Source of the DNA: Lanius collurio
Taxonomy: Eukaryota > Chordata > Aves > Passeriformes > Laniidae
Reading direction: 5' to 3'
Length of the DNA: 64,000 nt
Assembly (NCBI GenBank): GCA_020086605.1
Contig: JACBWW010000018.1
Location: forward strand, 17,781,220-17,845,219
In this document: piece by piece, positions 11,691 to 24,913 of the stretch
Layout: the number at the start of each line of letters is the position of its first letter
Numbering within the stretch: position 1 is the stretch's first letter
The notes under the pieces: generated by a model
Told to the model about the DNA's origin: nothing
Databases searched by the model: none
What the model saw: the letters and a program-made list of their open reading frames with translations, nothing else
Position numbers and translations under genes: made by a program

Positions 11691-13599
11691 TCTGCAGTTT
11701 AAACCACCAAGAACAATAAATTTATTATAGTATTTGATTCTAGATTTGTTCTCTTATCCCACAGATATACAATGATAGTTCCAGAGGATATGACAGACTT
11801 ATGAATCCTTCAGTGTAGGCACCACATAAAACCAACTAAAATTAATGATTTCAGTGACTAAGACAATGAAATTTCAAGATCATTTTATACTACAAATTAA
11901 TTTCTCAGGGCAATGTTTTCCTGTTACATTAGTTTGATATGATGGAGATGTTGCCATCTCCTATGGTGGTAGATATTTTATAAACATCTAGTAACAACCA
12001 AAAAGGAGGTTGTAGTCTACTACATACCCAACGAGCTCAATTACTTCATCAGTTTACATGATGTTCTTAAACAGCTCTAAATCCTTTTAGGACCCTACAA
12101 ATAAGCTGTGAAGTAGCCCTACACAGAAGCCTGGGTTCAGAGAGTGGAAGTCTTCTCTGAGATATGATTTACTCTCTTTGGTCCTTGCAAAGACCCACAG
12201 TTAACCCTGCAGGGCCAATGTCACTTAGATCAGTGTGAAAAGAAAGGAACAACAGACCTTCTACAGTAGCAAAACAGCTGAAATTTTATCCTGTTCTACA
12301 GTGATTTATACACAATCGTTGGTATGTAATTGACTGCTCCTAACACAACTCTTACCTGTTTTGGCCTGTGATGGGCTGCCAGCTGCACAGAAGAGACTGA
12401 ACCAACATCTTCAAGGGAAGTCCTACCTGAAAGGCTGGATGAGATGGACACAGCTGAAGGAGCACAGCAGGTGGATTGCTCATGCAAGGTAGTGTAGGTC
12501 CTTTCCTTGTTACTGAACTGAAAACCCTAATTACAATCTCTTTTCACCTGTGACCTGACTTGGAACCTCTATCCTTGAATCTGCCCCAAATAAATGTCTC
12601 CTCCATGGAGAAAGTGAGAAATACAATGTGATTTATCACCATAAACCAAAGTGAAATGTTCTTATTTAAAGTTTATTGCATCTATTATTTCCATAGAGCA
12701 TGACTGTTTCCAGCAAATGCCTGTAAGAGTCCCAGCCCTTTTGTATTGCCTGCAATTAGCTTATCTCCAATTATATAAACAGGTACATGATGACAGTCTT
12801 CAGTAATAGAGGTATTATGGGGAAAATAAGGGTTGCCTTACTTTGAGTGTAGGTCTTAGCAGAAAACAGATTAAAGCTTATGTGGATATACAAAATGATA
12901 GGCTAATTCTATTGTCTGCCTCACCTAAATTATTTTATTAGATGGAACATATTAATTATAATGAAAGAGAACCCCTGACTGTTGGCTTCTAATGAAAATT
13001 CCTTTGTATCATCACGGCAGGATTTCCCACCATTTTCTCTTTCTGATGAAATTAACTCCCTATGGTTGGTCACCAGGATAAGCTCATTTTAGCCAATCAG
13101 CTTGGGAGCTGCCATTTACCTCACAAAGAGAGAAAAAGATATCTGCTGTCATAGCAACCAGTGACTTTGCTCTGATCATCTTTGGATCCTTTAGCATAAT
13201 GAAAAACACTGGCTTGCTTTTTAGATGATTAATCTTTTCCCCTGTGAACCTACTTGAATACATTAGCAAAACAAGTATGAAAAATTTGTTTATCCCAAGA
13301 TAATCATTAGAAAATTACCTGGAAGAGTAATTCTCATTAGGGCAGAGTTTGTGAATAGGAGACCATATGGTGAATGAAATCAGCAAGAAGCAAGAAAATC
13401 TCAAAGCTGCAACAGGTTGCAAAGTTTACCAGATTTCAGACTGAATGTGGAAATTGGTTAAGCATCAAAAGTTGTGAAAATTTGTTTTCTTACTGAAATT
13501 TCAAATAGGTTACAAGGAAGACTCAACAGATTCTACAACCAGGCCTGAAGCTCCTTACCTACACAAACAGTCCTTTTGTATGTGACCAGTTATGCTGAT
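11691..13599. other. Non-coding DNA, nothing recognised
   Basis: AT-rich unique-looking sequence with no gene recognised. Short stretches near 12100 and 12550 recall MIR words but lack the ordered blocks needed for a call. Confidence 0.65.
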
Positions 13600-13725
13600 T
13601 CCAGAGGGCCTGATCCCAACTACATCTTGTAACCCTTGAGACCCTTAACTTCAATGGTGCTAAGCTCAGACCTGACTTACAGAACTAGATTCTTATCTTA
13701 CATTAGTGTGAATTTAGATGTTATT
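13600..13725. repeat. Ancient amniote repeat, LF-SINE-like trace
   Basis: This stretch holds words of the old sauropsid repeat family that pairs 'gggcctgatcc' with 'gacttcaatgg' and 'ttacactagtgtaaat'. Here they are agggcctgatcccaac, ttaacttcaatggtgc and cctgacttac...gattcttatcttacattagtgtgaatt. The order and spacing fit a decayed copy. I associate these words with LF-SINE and related ancient elements, but the exact family name is uncertain without a library search. Confidence 0.45.
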
Positions 13726-16700
13726 ATTCTGGTATTTAAATGGCATTATAAATTTAAAATTATAGAAGATTTTGTACAACTTTTATGAAGCAACTCCAGG
13801 AGAAAATGTAAGAGAAACTTAAGATTTCATAATACACTCTCTGACTTCTTTGGTATTCAAAATCTTATTTTAGCTATGTAAATGATGAGAAGTTAATATT
13901 ATACTGGGGCAAGGTGAAAGAGAAGTGAGATCATTTGCAGTATTGAAATAGTTTAATCATGTTATACCCACAAGAAGTCCCAGCAGAACAGATTTGGAAT
14001 TCATACTATGTAAAGCTAAAATGACTCCTCCAGTTTCAACAAATCATTAGAAAAAGATAGAAAAAAAAAAAAAGGAGGAGGAAGAGATAAAAATTCCTAC
14101 AAGGTATCAGCTTGGTTCTGAGAACAAAACCTGATGTGATTCTGTGGAGTCTCTCTCAGTACACTGGAGCAGGACTGCTCATACCAAAGCTGTTACTCTC
14201 AATCCTCTTGTCCAAACACACCGATTTCTCACCTTAGCAAGAATTATTTTTCAAAATCGGGTTGTTCTGAAAAGTTTCTAGTCATAAGCCTAAGATAAAT
14301 AAATCAGTAATTTCCTGTTATTATGCTCTGTTTACTACAGCAGAAAAAATATTTTGATTCCACCTCCTTTGAAAGTAACTGCAGTGTTATAATATTCTAG
14401 AACACCGAGTCCCATCCTTTAAGCTCAGTGCCATCATGCATGGACTTCCAGGCTCAATGTTACATGACAATGACAGAACTGTAACAGGGCATTTCCCTGT
14501 GCAACACTTTCGTCTGAACTCACTGAATAAATATTTCACATCAATGATACAAGCAGTTAATTTTAAAGCTCTGCCAGTGGTTAACAATGGTTTTCTATCT
14601 ATGAGGGTTTTAGAAGAGCACGATATTGAGTTTTGTGTCTATTTTTTTTTTCCTCTGGTGAATACTTGCTCTACTCAGGCTGTATCTCCTTCCTCAAACA
14701 GACTTCTAAGAGCTATCACAGACACTACCTAGGTAGGAAAGCACAGCCAGGATTACATATTTATTGTTGGGTGAACCCAAACCAAGTCCATATCTTTTTT
14801 CAAATGACTACTTCTGAACAGAAAGATGTCCCTTAAAAATTAAATGTATTGGATTTCCCTCCACTTATTTATTTGCAGCCACAAAGAGAAGCTGGTTGAA
14901 GAGCACTGAAAGGACAGGGTTGACTCTTCCCATTGTGGGCGAATCTAGGAAAACAGAAAACTCCCTAGTAATTTATAGCATGGCTCTTCACATATCTACA
15001 TTTTCTTAAGAGTTTTTTAGAGTCTTACAAAACCCACTCATTTTCACCTCTCTTTAGGCTGTTCCATGGAAATATTCACAGATAGCTCAGAAAAATAAGT
15101 GTTCCAACATTGAGAAAAAAACAGGGAAAGAAATGTCTGTATTTCCAATTTGTGGGGGTACTTGTAGCTGCTGGAATTTGAACTTCCCTTTGCAGCTAAC
15201 TTTTTCTGCAGGTGACCTTAAATCCTGCATAAAATTTGTATTAATTTGTAGTGGAAAATCTCAGGGGAATGGTCTCCAAACTGAACCTCCTTGATCGAAG
15301 ATCTAGGTGACAGGAGGTCCCAATCAGCTGCTGGGCACAGCAAGATCAAAATAAGCATGATTAGCATATTCAAAAATCCATTTTATTAAGCCAAGCCTCA
15401 AGTATTTAGCATGCTAATTTTTCCAGGGTTCTTGATGGAGCATTACCATCAGCACCAAGCACTGAAAGCAAAGTGATAACAGATGCAATAGCATCTCCAG
15501 GGTGAGTTCAGATTTTCATCCATATGAAGTAATTAATCCTTACTTTGTGTATGTCTGGGTGTGCTTATGTGTTTGTTCTGTCTTATTAGCTCACCTGTAC
15601 TATCTACAGTTATCAGATAAAATAATTGGAAACTTTTGTTTTCCAGTATTATTAACAGTACAGGAATGCACGGATTAAAAAGCATACATCCTCTAAAATG
15701 TTTATTCATGGTCATTTCTTACATTCATATTGTGTTAATTTAGCACTGACAAGAAAATCCTGTGCATTGGATGATGAGCTTTTTCCATAACCTTAATCTA
15801 CCTCACACCAATCAGGAGAGGTGAAAAATATTCTTTAACAATTAAAACTCCACAGATACATGTTGTGCATTAAATGGTAACTATGTAATTAAAAGGAACA
15901 AATTTAAAATCTGACAAGAATTGGTGCATCTCCAGCATTTAAAATGATGCAATTATTAATAATTCATGCTCAAAACCCCATATGTGGGCAATGAAGCAGA
16001 AGGGAGATGAAAACGAAGTCTGATCCATGACTAACCTTACATCTGTACAGAGTCTGACTAAACAGAGTTCCAGCATTATGTTTGCTACAACATTTACCCA
16101 AATACAGTAGGAAATTGTCACAGCACAGTATGTATTTGCAGTGATGCTCAACAGTTAGTTAATAGCATGGGGGTGGGGGAAAGCCAAGCTATTGCACAAG
16201 AATACAGGTTTGTGTACAGTTCCACACCAAGTCCAATGAATTAGAGCACTGTGTGGCTTTCTTTTTTTAATTTAACATGAGTTAAAGCCAAAATTACTTT
16301 AAAATTTTTGAGGATCCAGTCTAATTTTTATGATTTTGGTTTGAAAAAAAAATCAAGTTTAATCTCTAGTACTATATGGTCAGACTATTAATAAGAAGCA
16401 GTTATCCTTCTGAGATGTTAGTCTGCATTTAAAATAGTAATTAGAAGATGATTTACACTGTCTTGTAGCTCACTTATTCCATCCAGCAACTTGTTCTGAA
16501 ATGTTATTAGATCTCCTCCCATGAATTTTTCCTGAACTAGAAATTTGCACAAGCAACTCAGAATACCACAGATGTCTTTGTACCAATTCAGCCCAAAATC
16601 AAACCTCATAAGTATATATTTCACCTGTTAACCTACAAGAAACAATTAACTTAATTCTAGATCTAGGCTTTTACTTTTTCCTCTCTCTTTTTTTTTTAAA

Positions 16701-16764
16701 TCAGCTTTCCTTTTATAGTTTTCTTAGCAAATTTGATGCTGTAATAATCTACTTATGGAAATAA
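13726..16764. other. Non-coding DNA, nothing recognised
   Basis: No gene recognised. It includes a 98-codon frame at 14436-14732 and smaller frames without family features. The 10-bp palindrome TTCCATGGAA lies at 15062-15071. The remainder is AT-rich unique-looking DNA. Confidence 0.65.
14059..14087 (+). repeat. Polypurine tract (A-run then GGA-rich)
   Basis: About 29 consecutive purines: a 13-nt A-run followed by ggaggaggaagaga. Simple low complexity. Confidence 0.8.
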
Positions 16765-16860
16765 TTGCAGTGATGTGCCTGAGTTAGCTGCAAAGCCATT
16801 TTACAGGCAGCCCAAGTCAATGAAGCTACACATTATGTTAAAGTCCTCCTGATCCAAGAA
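16765..16860. repeat. Possible LF-SINE-like ancient repeat trace
   Basis: Contains agtcaatgaagctacac followed after a few bases by tatgttaaagtcctcctgatcc. This resembles the LF-SINE words 'agtcaatggagctacacc...tttacaccagctgaggatc'. About 40 bases align by eye with gaps. Weaker than the copies near 13.6 and 23.0 kb. Confidence 0.35.
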
Positions 16861-18779
16861 GCTGTAAGAGAAGACTGAAGAGCACAGAAAGGGAAGAGGT
16901 GCTAAATCCTTGCATTAATGTATGGAATTATTACTATAATTTGTGCCTCTACTGTATTGCTGGACAAAACTAAGAAGAGAGAGTATGATCTAGGAGATCA
17001 CCCAGGATTGAATTGCATGTGCAGTATCCTTAGAAATACAAACCCTATCAGGCATATGCAGGGTTATAACTTTCATTAAGTGCCACAGATATTTAAGAGG
17101 AAACCCACAATATATTTATGAAAAGTAGAGGTAGGACATGTCCATATTTTTGCCACTAAAATATATAGTTTATTTATGTGTATTGCAAGGGATTAAAGTT
17201 AGTATTTTAAACACACTCCAAAAAAAAAGTGTCATAAATAGATCTGTTTACTCCTGCGACCTTTTTGATGTCCTGGTTCTAATCATCGTTCCATATGTGA
17301 GGGGATGAGAGAAGAGACATGTTTATTCTGCAGCTGATTTATTACAAAATCAAGACCATTCAGATTCAAATTCCACCCCCCTTTAAATGCATTGTTGCTG
17401 TTCCCTCTTTCGCACAATTTGCCACCACATGTAAAGGTCAAGTCCACTGGTAAAGTAATTCATATGGTTATCCAGATCCCATCCAAGCCATAAATTAATG
17501 TGACATACACTGCCTACAGCATTTCTTCTATTTCTAATGTTATACACAGGCAAGTCCAGCCCAGTGTACTGACAATTGAAGTAAAAACTGCATACACCTC
17601 CCCCAAGAACACACACTCCAAACAGGAAGCCAGTTGGTTCCAGTGTGGGACTTGCTGAGGGAGACAAGCAATCACCTGTAGCAAATGTTAACTTTCAGCT
17701 TTCAGTGGAAAAATTAAGTCTGCTTTACCTTGCAATTGCCACCTCTAACATGATCACAGAGTGAAGAGCCAAAGGAGGAACAAAAAGCTGCAAAATTTCA
17801 TCAGAATCCTGATGTTCCTGATTTTACACAAAGCAACTAGAAAAGCTGCAGGCTGGTCTCCTAATGCTCTGAAAATTAAGGTTTATGGAAATCACATGTG
17901 AACATATTCTTTCTCAGAACTTGCTGTTTTCTTAAAAGTCTCAAGCCCATGGTGGAAGATGCTTTGCAAAGGGGCTTTGTATTCTGCAGCTAAAAGGAGC
18001 TTATTTATTTTGAAACCACAGACTGATCATCAATGATGCCCTCAAGAATAGTCAGAGGAGATTAAAACAGGTAGGATTTTTTTTTTTTTCCTTTTTGGTA
18101 CAGCTAACAGTTTGATTAGTAAACTTAATCCCATAAATAAACTGGAACAACTCACCCTGCAGACTTTGCTGGAAATGAGCTAATGTGCACCTGCTGAAGA
18201 ATCAACGCACAAGGAGGTAGTCTCCTTGGAAACTGCGCCTGATGGTCTGAAATACAATAGAAACAGTCACTGAAGGAACTTAGATTAGTGTAGGTGCTGG
18301 GAAAAGTGATCAAAGACCAGGATTTTGCCCCAAAAATTAACTGTCTGGAGAGGGAACACTTAAGTATGTTATGCAGTATAAGTAGTGTGGGGAGCCCAGG
18401 GCAGACCTGGGAAGAAGAATCTGTATTAAAGAAGTCAAGAGAGTCTTCAGAGGCTGTGATATGTCATCCATCCTTAAATTCCTATTTCCTTCACTGAGGC
18501 TCTGTGGCTGAACAAACATCTTCAGGGCACTTTAAACCACGAGAAAGTGGTTTACCCAGCATGGCTCAAACTCTGCTCTAAGCCTGGACATTTACAACAC
18601 CTGCTAATATTCGCCTGTTCTCACATGTTTTTTAGAACATCTTTCATTCCTGATTAGCATTACAAACAGCTACTTTCTGCTGTCCTCTCTCTCCTCCCAA
18701 GTCTTTCATAAAACCTGCTGACTGATTTATTCAAGCACTTATCTTTTAACTTGCTGTCACCAGACAGGTGCACACTTGC
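16861..18779. other. Non-coding DNA, nothing recognised
   Basis: No gene recognised. Contains a 13-nt T-run (18077-18089). The 94-codon minus-strand frame at 17383-17667 has no family features. Confidence 0.65.
18077..18089. repeat. Poly(T) tract, 13 T
   Basis: Simple homopolymer, followed by C-rich and T-rich sequence. Confidence 0.9.
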
Positions 18780-19200
18780 AACAACCCTTGTAGCCGAGTC
18801 CATTTAACAGCTCTGTTAGGGGCCCATCCTTGCAAGACACCGAGCGGCACAGAATTTAGATAGACATTGAAAGCAATGATTTAGGGCTCTGTCCAACTTA
18901 CAGGCAGTTCTCAGTGCCTCAGGCATCAGTTTCTTTCTTGTTAAGAAGACTGTAAAAGGACCATCCCATCTAACTATTTAATGTTATTTTAATAGGCTAC
19001 ATTACATGAACTTGATACCGTAGTGGTTATCTGAGTCAGAGGCTCCATTTGCTCCAGGGATTTCAATCACAAAAGTAAATCCCTATAACACAGACAGATA
19101 AGAGAGCTTGGAAAGCGTTGGGGTCCAGGCCTGGGTGATCTTGTTTGCATATTTCAAACCCACTTGACCACACCTACAGTCAGATATTTTTTGTTTACAT
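18780..19200. promoter_or_regulatory. Candidate conserved non-coding block
   Basis: A stretch free of low complexity that contains CpGs in otherwise CpG-poor DNA (gtagccgag, acaccgagcggc, gataccgtag, aagcgttgg), a TTTGCATAT octamer-like site near 19144 and ATTTCAAACC-type words. It reads like vertebrate conserved non-coding DNA, but no conservation data were available, so the call is inference. No convincing open frame spans it. Confidence 0.25.
19021..19070 (+). other. tRNA-like A-box and B-box pair (decayed SINE head or chance)
   Basis: The bases tagtggttatctgag match the A-box of many tRNAs and of MIR heads (tagtggttaagag). About 35 nt downstream, agggatttcaatcac is a weak B-box (compare gggttcgaatcc). 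The flanks do not pair as an acceptor stem, so this is not an intact tRNA. It could be the tRNA-derived head of a MIR without its body. Confidence 0.3.
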
Positions 19201-20854
19201 TTTACTGTCAGAGACTAGAGATGAAGAGGAATAAAAAAAATGAAGAGCAAATTCAGAGGGAGATTTACACATTCTTTTAAAGTCACTAAGACAGTAAAGA
19301 AAATCCTAAAGAGGTAATTCACTTAAAGTAAGCAGTTTCCAGAATCCCTCTCTTCCTGCCATTCTTCACTACTCTGATCACAGGCAGACCTTTCATAGGA
19401 GCTAAATTTGGACACTCTGGGGGATCCTGTAGAACAATAACAACAGATTACACAACCACATACAAGATGCACTACTTAGGAGCTAAAGCAAAAGTTAGTA
19501 GAGACATGTTCTCCACAAAGATCACTCCATCTGCAGGTGAATTGTAGATGACCTCAGATACCTCTACACACACTTCTGTTGCAAAAGCCAAGCTCACTGC
19601 AAAGACAGCACCATCACAGAATGTGAAGTGAATGTTTAAGCAGTTTCAGTCCACCTCCCAGGTATCTTCCACTAGATCTCCCACAGAAAATTATCCAGAA
19701 CTCTGCATCTGAACTCTGGGCTAAAGTTTTTGGGAGGTGACAGATGCCTTTATAAGAAGGAAACCAAGGGCAGTCTTAGTAGTGTCGAAGACAGAAGGTT
19801 CTGTTGTGACCATTGTTTCCTTCCAATTCCAGCTCAGTGTCATACAGCATGTCCTGCAGCCACAGCCCAATAACTTGGCTAAAATATCTGGACTCAATTC
19901 AAAAATATTAATATAGGGAAACATTTACTCTAATTTCCAGGAGAAGTACAAGATCACACTCAAACACAAACACACAGAGTGCAGCACACAGCATAAACCA
20001 CATCATGCCTGAAATGAACTGTCAGCTCCTGTAATTTAAATTCTTTTAGATTCAAACAATACAAGTGTTTCCATGAAACCTGAAATTCCAAAGCATTAGA
20101 AAACCTTGATAAAGCTCTTGAGTATAAGTTTTTACTGTAAACCATTAAATGCAATCATATGAAAACAAAATAATGAAGTCAAGTAACTGCAGTGGGAAGA
20201 AATTCAAACCAGCAATAAGTTTATTTTCTTTCATGCCTGGGCCATCATGACTACCTTTTCATTTTCTTATTCTAAACTGATGTATCAGCAAAAAGGTTCT
20301 TGGCAAACATCATCATCTCATCTAGCCAGCCTCCTAATGCCCTTGTTAACATTCATTTAAACGTCTTGTTTTCAAGTAATCTTCTAACTTAGCTCTCAAA
20401 TCAGTATTAGTTCATTTTTGAACCTTAGTCAGCAGCATATCCTTGTACCTCAGGTACTTTTTTTTCCCCCCACACTATAAAATCACATGTAACCAACCCT
20501 CCTGCTTGGTATGAGCCACAAAGCCAACAGCAAATGGTTCTGAGTTAGGACCCACAGAGACTGTCCTTTCTGGAAGGATCAGGGGATATTTTGTACTGGG
20601 AGTGTTTCCCCCATGGTTATACCTTTTTGAGGTTGCTGGCAGGTCCAAGAAGGGGCAGATCTGTGCTCATGTCCAGCTGCTTTTCAAGGCCTCAGGTTCA
20701 GAGGGTGCCATCAAACTTTGGTCAGAAATAGATTGTCCTGACACACTCCCCATGGTCAGCTTTGGGAAATGGCTGCATACCCAGGAGAAGGTAATTTTTG
20801 AGGCACCCTAAGGAGCAGCACTTTTGAATGAAGGGAACCATGGGGTTTGATATT
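19201..20854. other. Non-coding DNA, nothing recognised
   Basis: AT-rich sequence without recognisable genes or repeat families; open frames are at most about 69 codons. Confidence 0.65.
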
Positions 20855-21110
20855 TTTGTTACTCGCTTCAGGGCTGAAAGGAGGTTCACAACCCTGTCAT
20901 TTCATTTACGGATAATAATACCCAGCACTTAGGACCAGATGTTTTTAAACATATCCTATGCTGAAAAGATGAAGGCTATTAATTTAATGAGACTCATAGC
21001 TCACATAAATCCTGTAAGGGCAAGCATGATGAGAACAAACTTCTCCCAAGTGACCAGACACATCAGTGCCATGCCACAGCAGGTTAGCTGTATCAGAGGC
21101 AGAAACGTGG
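20855..21110. repeat. Doubtful MIR-like trace
   Basis: The bases ttcatttacggataataata plus cccagcacttagg recall the MIR block 'catctgtaaaatggggataataatacc' in plus orientation. Words further on (atcctgtaaggg, ctcccaagtgacc) recall MIR in the other orientation. The two orientations conflict, so either only the first part is real or both are chance. A 160-codon plus frame starts at 20939; it has no family features and I do not call it a gene. Confidence 0.25.
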
Positions 21111-22990
21111 CAATAAGGACCACTTATACCCTAGGCAGAAAAATCCACAGCAGGCTGAGAGATGTGGGGATTTTATGTCATCATTCTGAGAATGAGGTGA
21201 GAACTGAGGTCTCCAAACCTGACCCAAAGCCTTGTTGCCTCCTTCCTGCAAAGAGATGCAGCTGGCTGAGGACGAGCCTTTCCCACCCTCAGGGAGGATT
21301 TCTGCCCTGGTCCCAAGGAAGCTTTCTCACCACAAACCCCCTTATCACTGCAAAACTACTCAGGACTGACCCAAAACCTGGAGGTTTCTTGTCAGAGGGA
21401 GGGGCCATAGCAGGGAGCTGAGGGCTCCTGAGACACCATCCCAGCCCCTCACATTCCTTCTCACAGCATTGTCACAAACTGGATGTCCTTCACCTTCCTC
21501 CTCATGGCATTGTCACTTATGGGGAGTACCTCAATTTGCTGCTGAAGCAGGAGAGCCCCTGGAAGAGGGGCTCTTGTTCAGCCACTTCCTCAGAGAACAG
21601 GGTTCCCCCTTCTTCACCTTGATTGACATTGGATTTGTTTCAGATCATAAAGAGAATGAGTGAAACCTATAAGCCTCGAGCCTCAGGGCCAGATTTATAG
21701 GCAGAGAAAGAATTCTGTGATCTTTTTCATGTATTTATTGTTACGGTCAAAATAGGCCTCACTTTCAATCTGGAGACACTTTTATTGCTCACCTTTTCTC
21801 GTATGTCCCCAGGCACAGGGAGACACAGCAGAAGCGAGCCAGGCCTGGGACTCAAGGCAAAGCACTGCGTGTGTGGAAAGCTTTCTGCTCCCTGGAGTCC
21901 CTGGGTGAGGGCAGACAGCTGCCTCTGCACTGCTGTGGGTCAGGCTGGTACCAGCAGCTGAAGAGCTGAAGCAAATCTCAAGCTTTACAACTCATAGTTA
22001 ACCATTTCATTAAAAACACAGTTTAAAATTTTCTCTTGTCAAACAAGAAATGAAACTCAGGCAGATAATACACCTTCTAGAAATATATCACAAATGCAAA
22101 AGTCCCTACCCATTACACACACTACAGTGCTTTCCTTGGCTTTAAATGGATTTCAAGCTGGACAAGGCATGTGGTAAAGTCACTCTTGCTCCTTGATAAG
22201 ATACTTTCTTTAGTTAAATACTTGTACAGCTCCTGAATTTAGGGAGATTTTGTTTCTCTCTGACTAATTCCAGAAACTGGATCTTGCTCTGGCCAGTTAC
22301 TAAGGAAGACACTTTCATATATAATATGTAGATGAACCCAGTAGTCAAACAGTTACCACAGATACAACTTCCTAACAGCAATTCAGCAACAGTGACACAG
22401 ACAAGTCCCTTTTACTTTCCACCAAAAAATATTGGAGATGCTCTAATACAGCAACATCTCTGCTTAGGGGGACTAGCTGCTTAGACTGTGATGACATGAC
22501 TGTTTCACAGCTGAATATTTACTATGTCCACAGTCTTCCTTTGAAGGTACTTGTGTGACTAATTTGCTTTTTATCCAACTGTTAAACAAATTAAAGTTAT
22601 AATGAGATATGGAAGAAGAGGATTCATTCCATTTTAAGCCTTACAAAAACAAATATCATAACTGTAGTGATGTGAGAGTGAGTTTCCTTGACTATTCAGT
22701 GTTCTTTTAATCTGAACTTGATCATGCCAGATAAAAAAAAAGAATTAATTACTTTCATAACAAGAGTATTTATTATTCACAAGGCACTAACCTCTGCTTA
22801 GAGCTGTGGGAGATTCTGAAACTACAGTTCCATTGATGAGAAAAGTCAAAATGAAAATCATCTTTAGAAAGGGGGTGGGAAGGAGTAAATAGAGAAAGTT
22901 TCATGAGAAACAGGCAGACAAAAGCAGCCCCTCTGTTGATCTTCCCCATCCTCAAAAACTAAGTCCTGTTCTCCCTGAAACTGCTAGTGG
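21111..22990. other. Non-coding DNA, somewhat GC-richer at 21200-21650
   Basis: The second half of the 160-codon frame (to 21421) and a 64-codon frame lie in a GC-richer stretch. No protein family is recognisable. The remainder is AT-rich without identified repeats. Confidence 0.6.
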
Positions 22991-22993
22991 TGA

Positions 22994-23066
22994 CAAAATT
23001 GCCTCCACTGAAATAAATGGAAAAATTCCAATTGCCACCAACTGGGGTAGGACTTGATCCTGAGAA
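22994..23066. repeat. Ancient amniote repeat with 'ccattgacttcaatgg' style hairpin
   Basis: The bases caaaattgcctccactgaaa, then aaatggaaaaattccaattg, then tggggtaggacttgatcc follow the common sauropsid repeat wording 'caaaattcccactgacttcaatgggaaaattcccattgacttcaatgggggcaggatttgatcc' over about 70 bases, with point changes only. The exact family name is uncertain (LF-SINE-like or a related ancient element). This is the best of the three LF-like traces. Confidence 0.5.
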
Positions 23067-23989
23067 ACTCCTTTGGCCTCAGCTAAATGAGAAGGACAGT
23101 CTAGATCCTGTGCAGATTTTGCCTTCAATTCCTGTACAACTCAGAACAAGTTCTTGCTTTAAATTCTTTCATTATCATTTTCTCTGCTATGGCCTGAGAA
23201 TATTTGGCTTTGAGACCATTAAAAGGATGAATGCATTCAGGGATTTTTTAAATTATTTTTTTAAAGGAGAAAAGGAGACTTTTTTTAACAGGAAAAAAAA
23301 AATCGTTCTTGCTAAAGAACATAGCCCTTCTCTACCTGGCAAAGGAGAGAGCTGAGCTGACATTACTGATTTGTCCCAAGCAGTTGGAGGTCCTCTGACA
23401 GATTTTTACAAGGTACAGAGCTTTACTGTTGCATTATTTTGCCTGCCTCACTAAGCAGATTTCATGACAAGATTCTCAGGGAGCTCCTGCAGAGTGCACA
23501 AAGGTAACCTTAACTGAGCTGTCTGGGAGTCTGACATTAACCTTTCCAAACAGGTTTGGCTTTATGCTCAGGGCAGGGGTTTATTAATTGGTTCAATGAA
23601 TCAGCCAGCACACCGAGGTATTACAAACACAGTCACTTATCTCTTTACATTCAGTATGGACATCTAAGTGCCTGAACTTCCATGCTCTTACCTCCAGCAG
23701 CTTAAAAGGAGACTAGTGCCTGCATTGCTGGGCTTGTTTTCCTCCCTGAAGCCTGCAAGCTGCATCATGCCAGAACGTGGAGCTCCACTTAGGTATCAAA
23801 ATTTTCAGACAGCTACGTTCCTAAAGCAAACACCACCAAAGAATATGACAGCCCACACACCTTTAGGGCACTTACATTATACTCATCAGTACATGTCAGA
23901 AAGGTTTAAGATGGGATAAAATGAACAGGCATAGAATTATTGTCCTTAATTATCCTATGGATTTTCCCCTTTTCCATCCCCCATGGCCC

Positions 23990-24005
23990 TTTTTTTTTTT
24001 TTTTT
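23990..24005. repeat. Poly(T) tract, 16 T
   Basis: Simple homopolymer. On the minus strand it is an A-run, but no retroposed body was recognised next to it. Confidence 0.9.
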
Positions 24006-24913
24006 CAAACGCAGAACCAGAAAAACATGAATGATCATCAAGTCTGGGAACATGGTGAGAATCAGTGCAGTTGGACAAAATCTTCACAGAAGCCTCAGAG
24101 CCAACAGGGGCTTGCCAAGAGACCACCCGCAAAAGTGTCTGGAGACCTCACCAGTGCAAATTAGGCTGACTCCCTGGAGAGTCTCTGAAAAGAAATAGCT
24201 TCAGAGCCTAACTTAGGCAGACTGCCTTGTACAGCCACTACTGTCTTCTCCCTGATGTCAGTCACTTTGAGCTATGGCCCAGCCATCCCTGAACAGCACA
24301 CACCATGTTCAGCACCATCCCCAGAGCAGGCCCTGCCCGTGACTATTCTGGGTGTGTCAGCCAGCTCCAACAACACAGACACCCAAATAATCCAGGGCAT
24401 TGCCACTTCTAGGTAATGGCAACATTTAATCCCAACAAACTTCAGCATTCTGCACATCAACTATTAGAATCCTTTTTCTGTACCTAGACTTCTCAGGAAG
24501 ACTCCTGTGGATGTTGGGAGCAAGAATTAACTTGTCATCTCCCCTTTCTTTTTTCTCCGCAATTCCATTTCATTACTTCATTTCAATGCCTAATATACTA
24601 TACAGGATAAAGAAAATGTAACAACAGTTTAAAAACACTGTGTATATCAATTGATAAATAAACTTCACAAAGCCATCATCTCCTATCACTACAATTGCAA
24701 ATGCTGGCTGCACAAAGAAGTTGGATAGGTGCACCTGAAACTTTACTAAATCCATTCAAAACAATTCAAAATAATATTTGGATCATTCATTCTGAGCAGA
24801 GCCTTTAATTTTCCTACAATTTTCTTTTTATTATTGATTAATATGTGCAAGATAGGCAGTGTGAACAAAATAAACATCCTGCAGGGCTTAATATTGTATC
24901 TTGGATACAATTT

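Noticed and set aside
12090..12175. Words recalling a reversed MIR centre
   Set aside because: The order and spacing of blocks do not fit, so it was left uncalled.
20939..21421. 160-codon plus frame
   Set aside because: No domain or family recognised, it partly overlaps a doubtful SINE trace, and a frame of this length is within reach of chance in 64 kb read in six frames.
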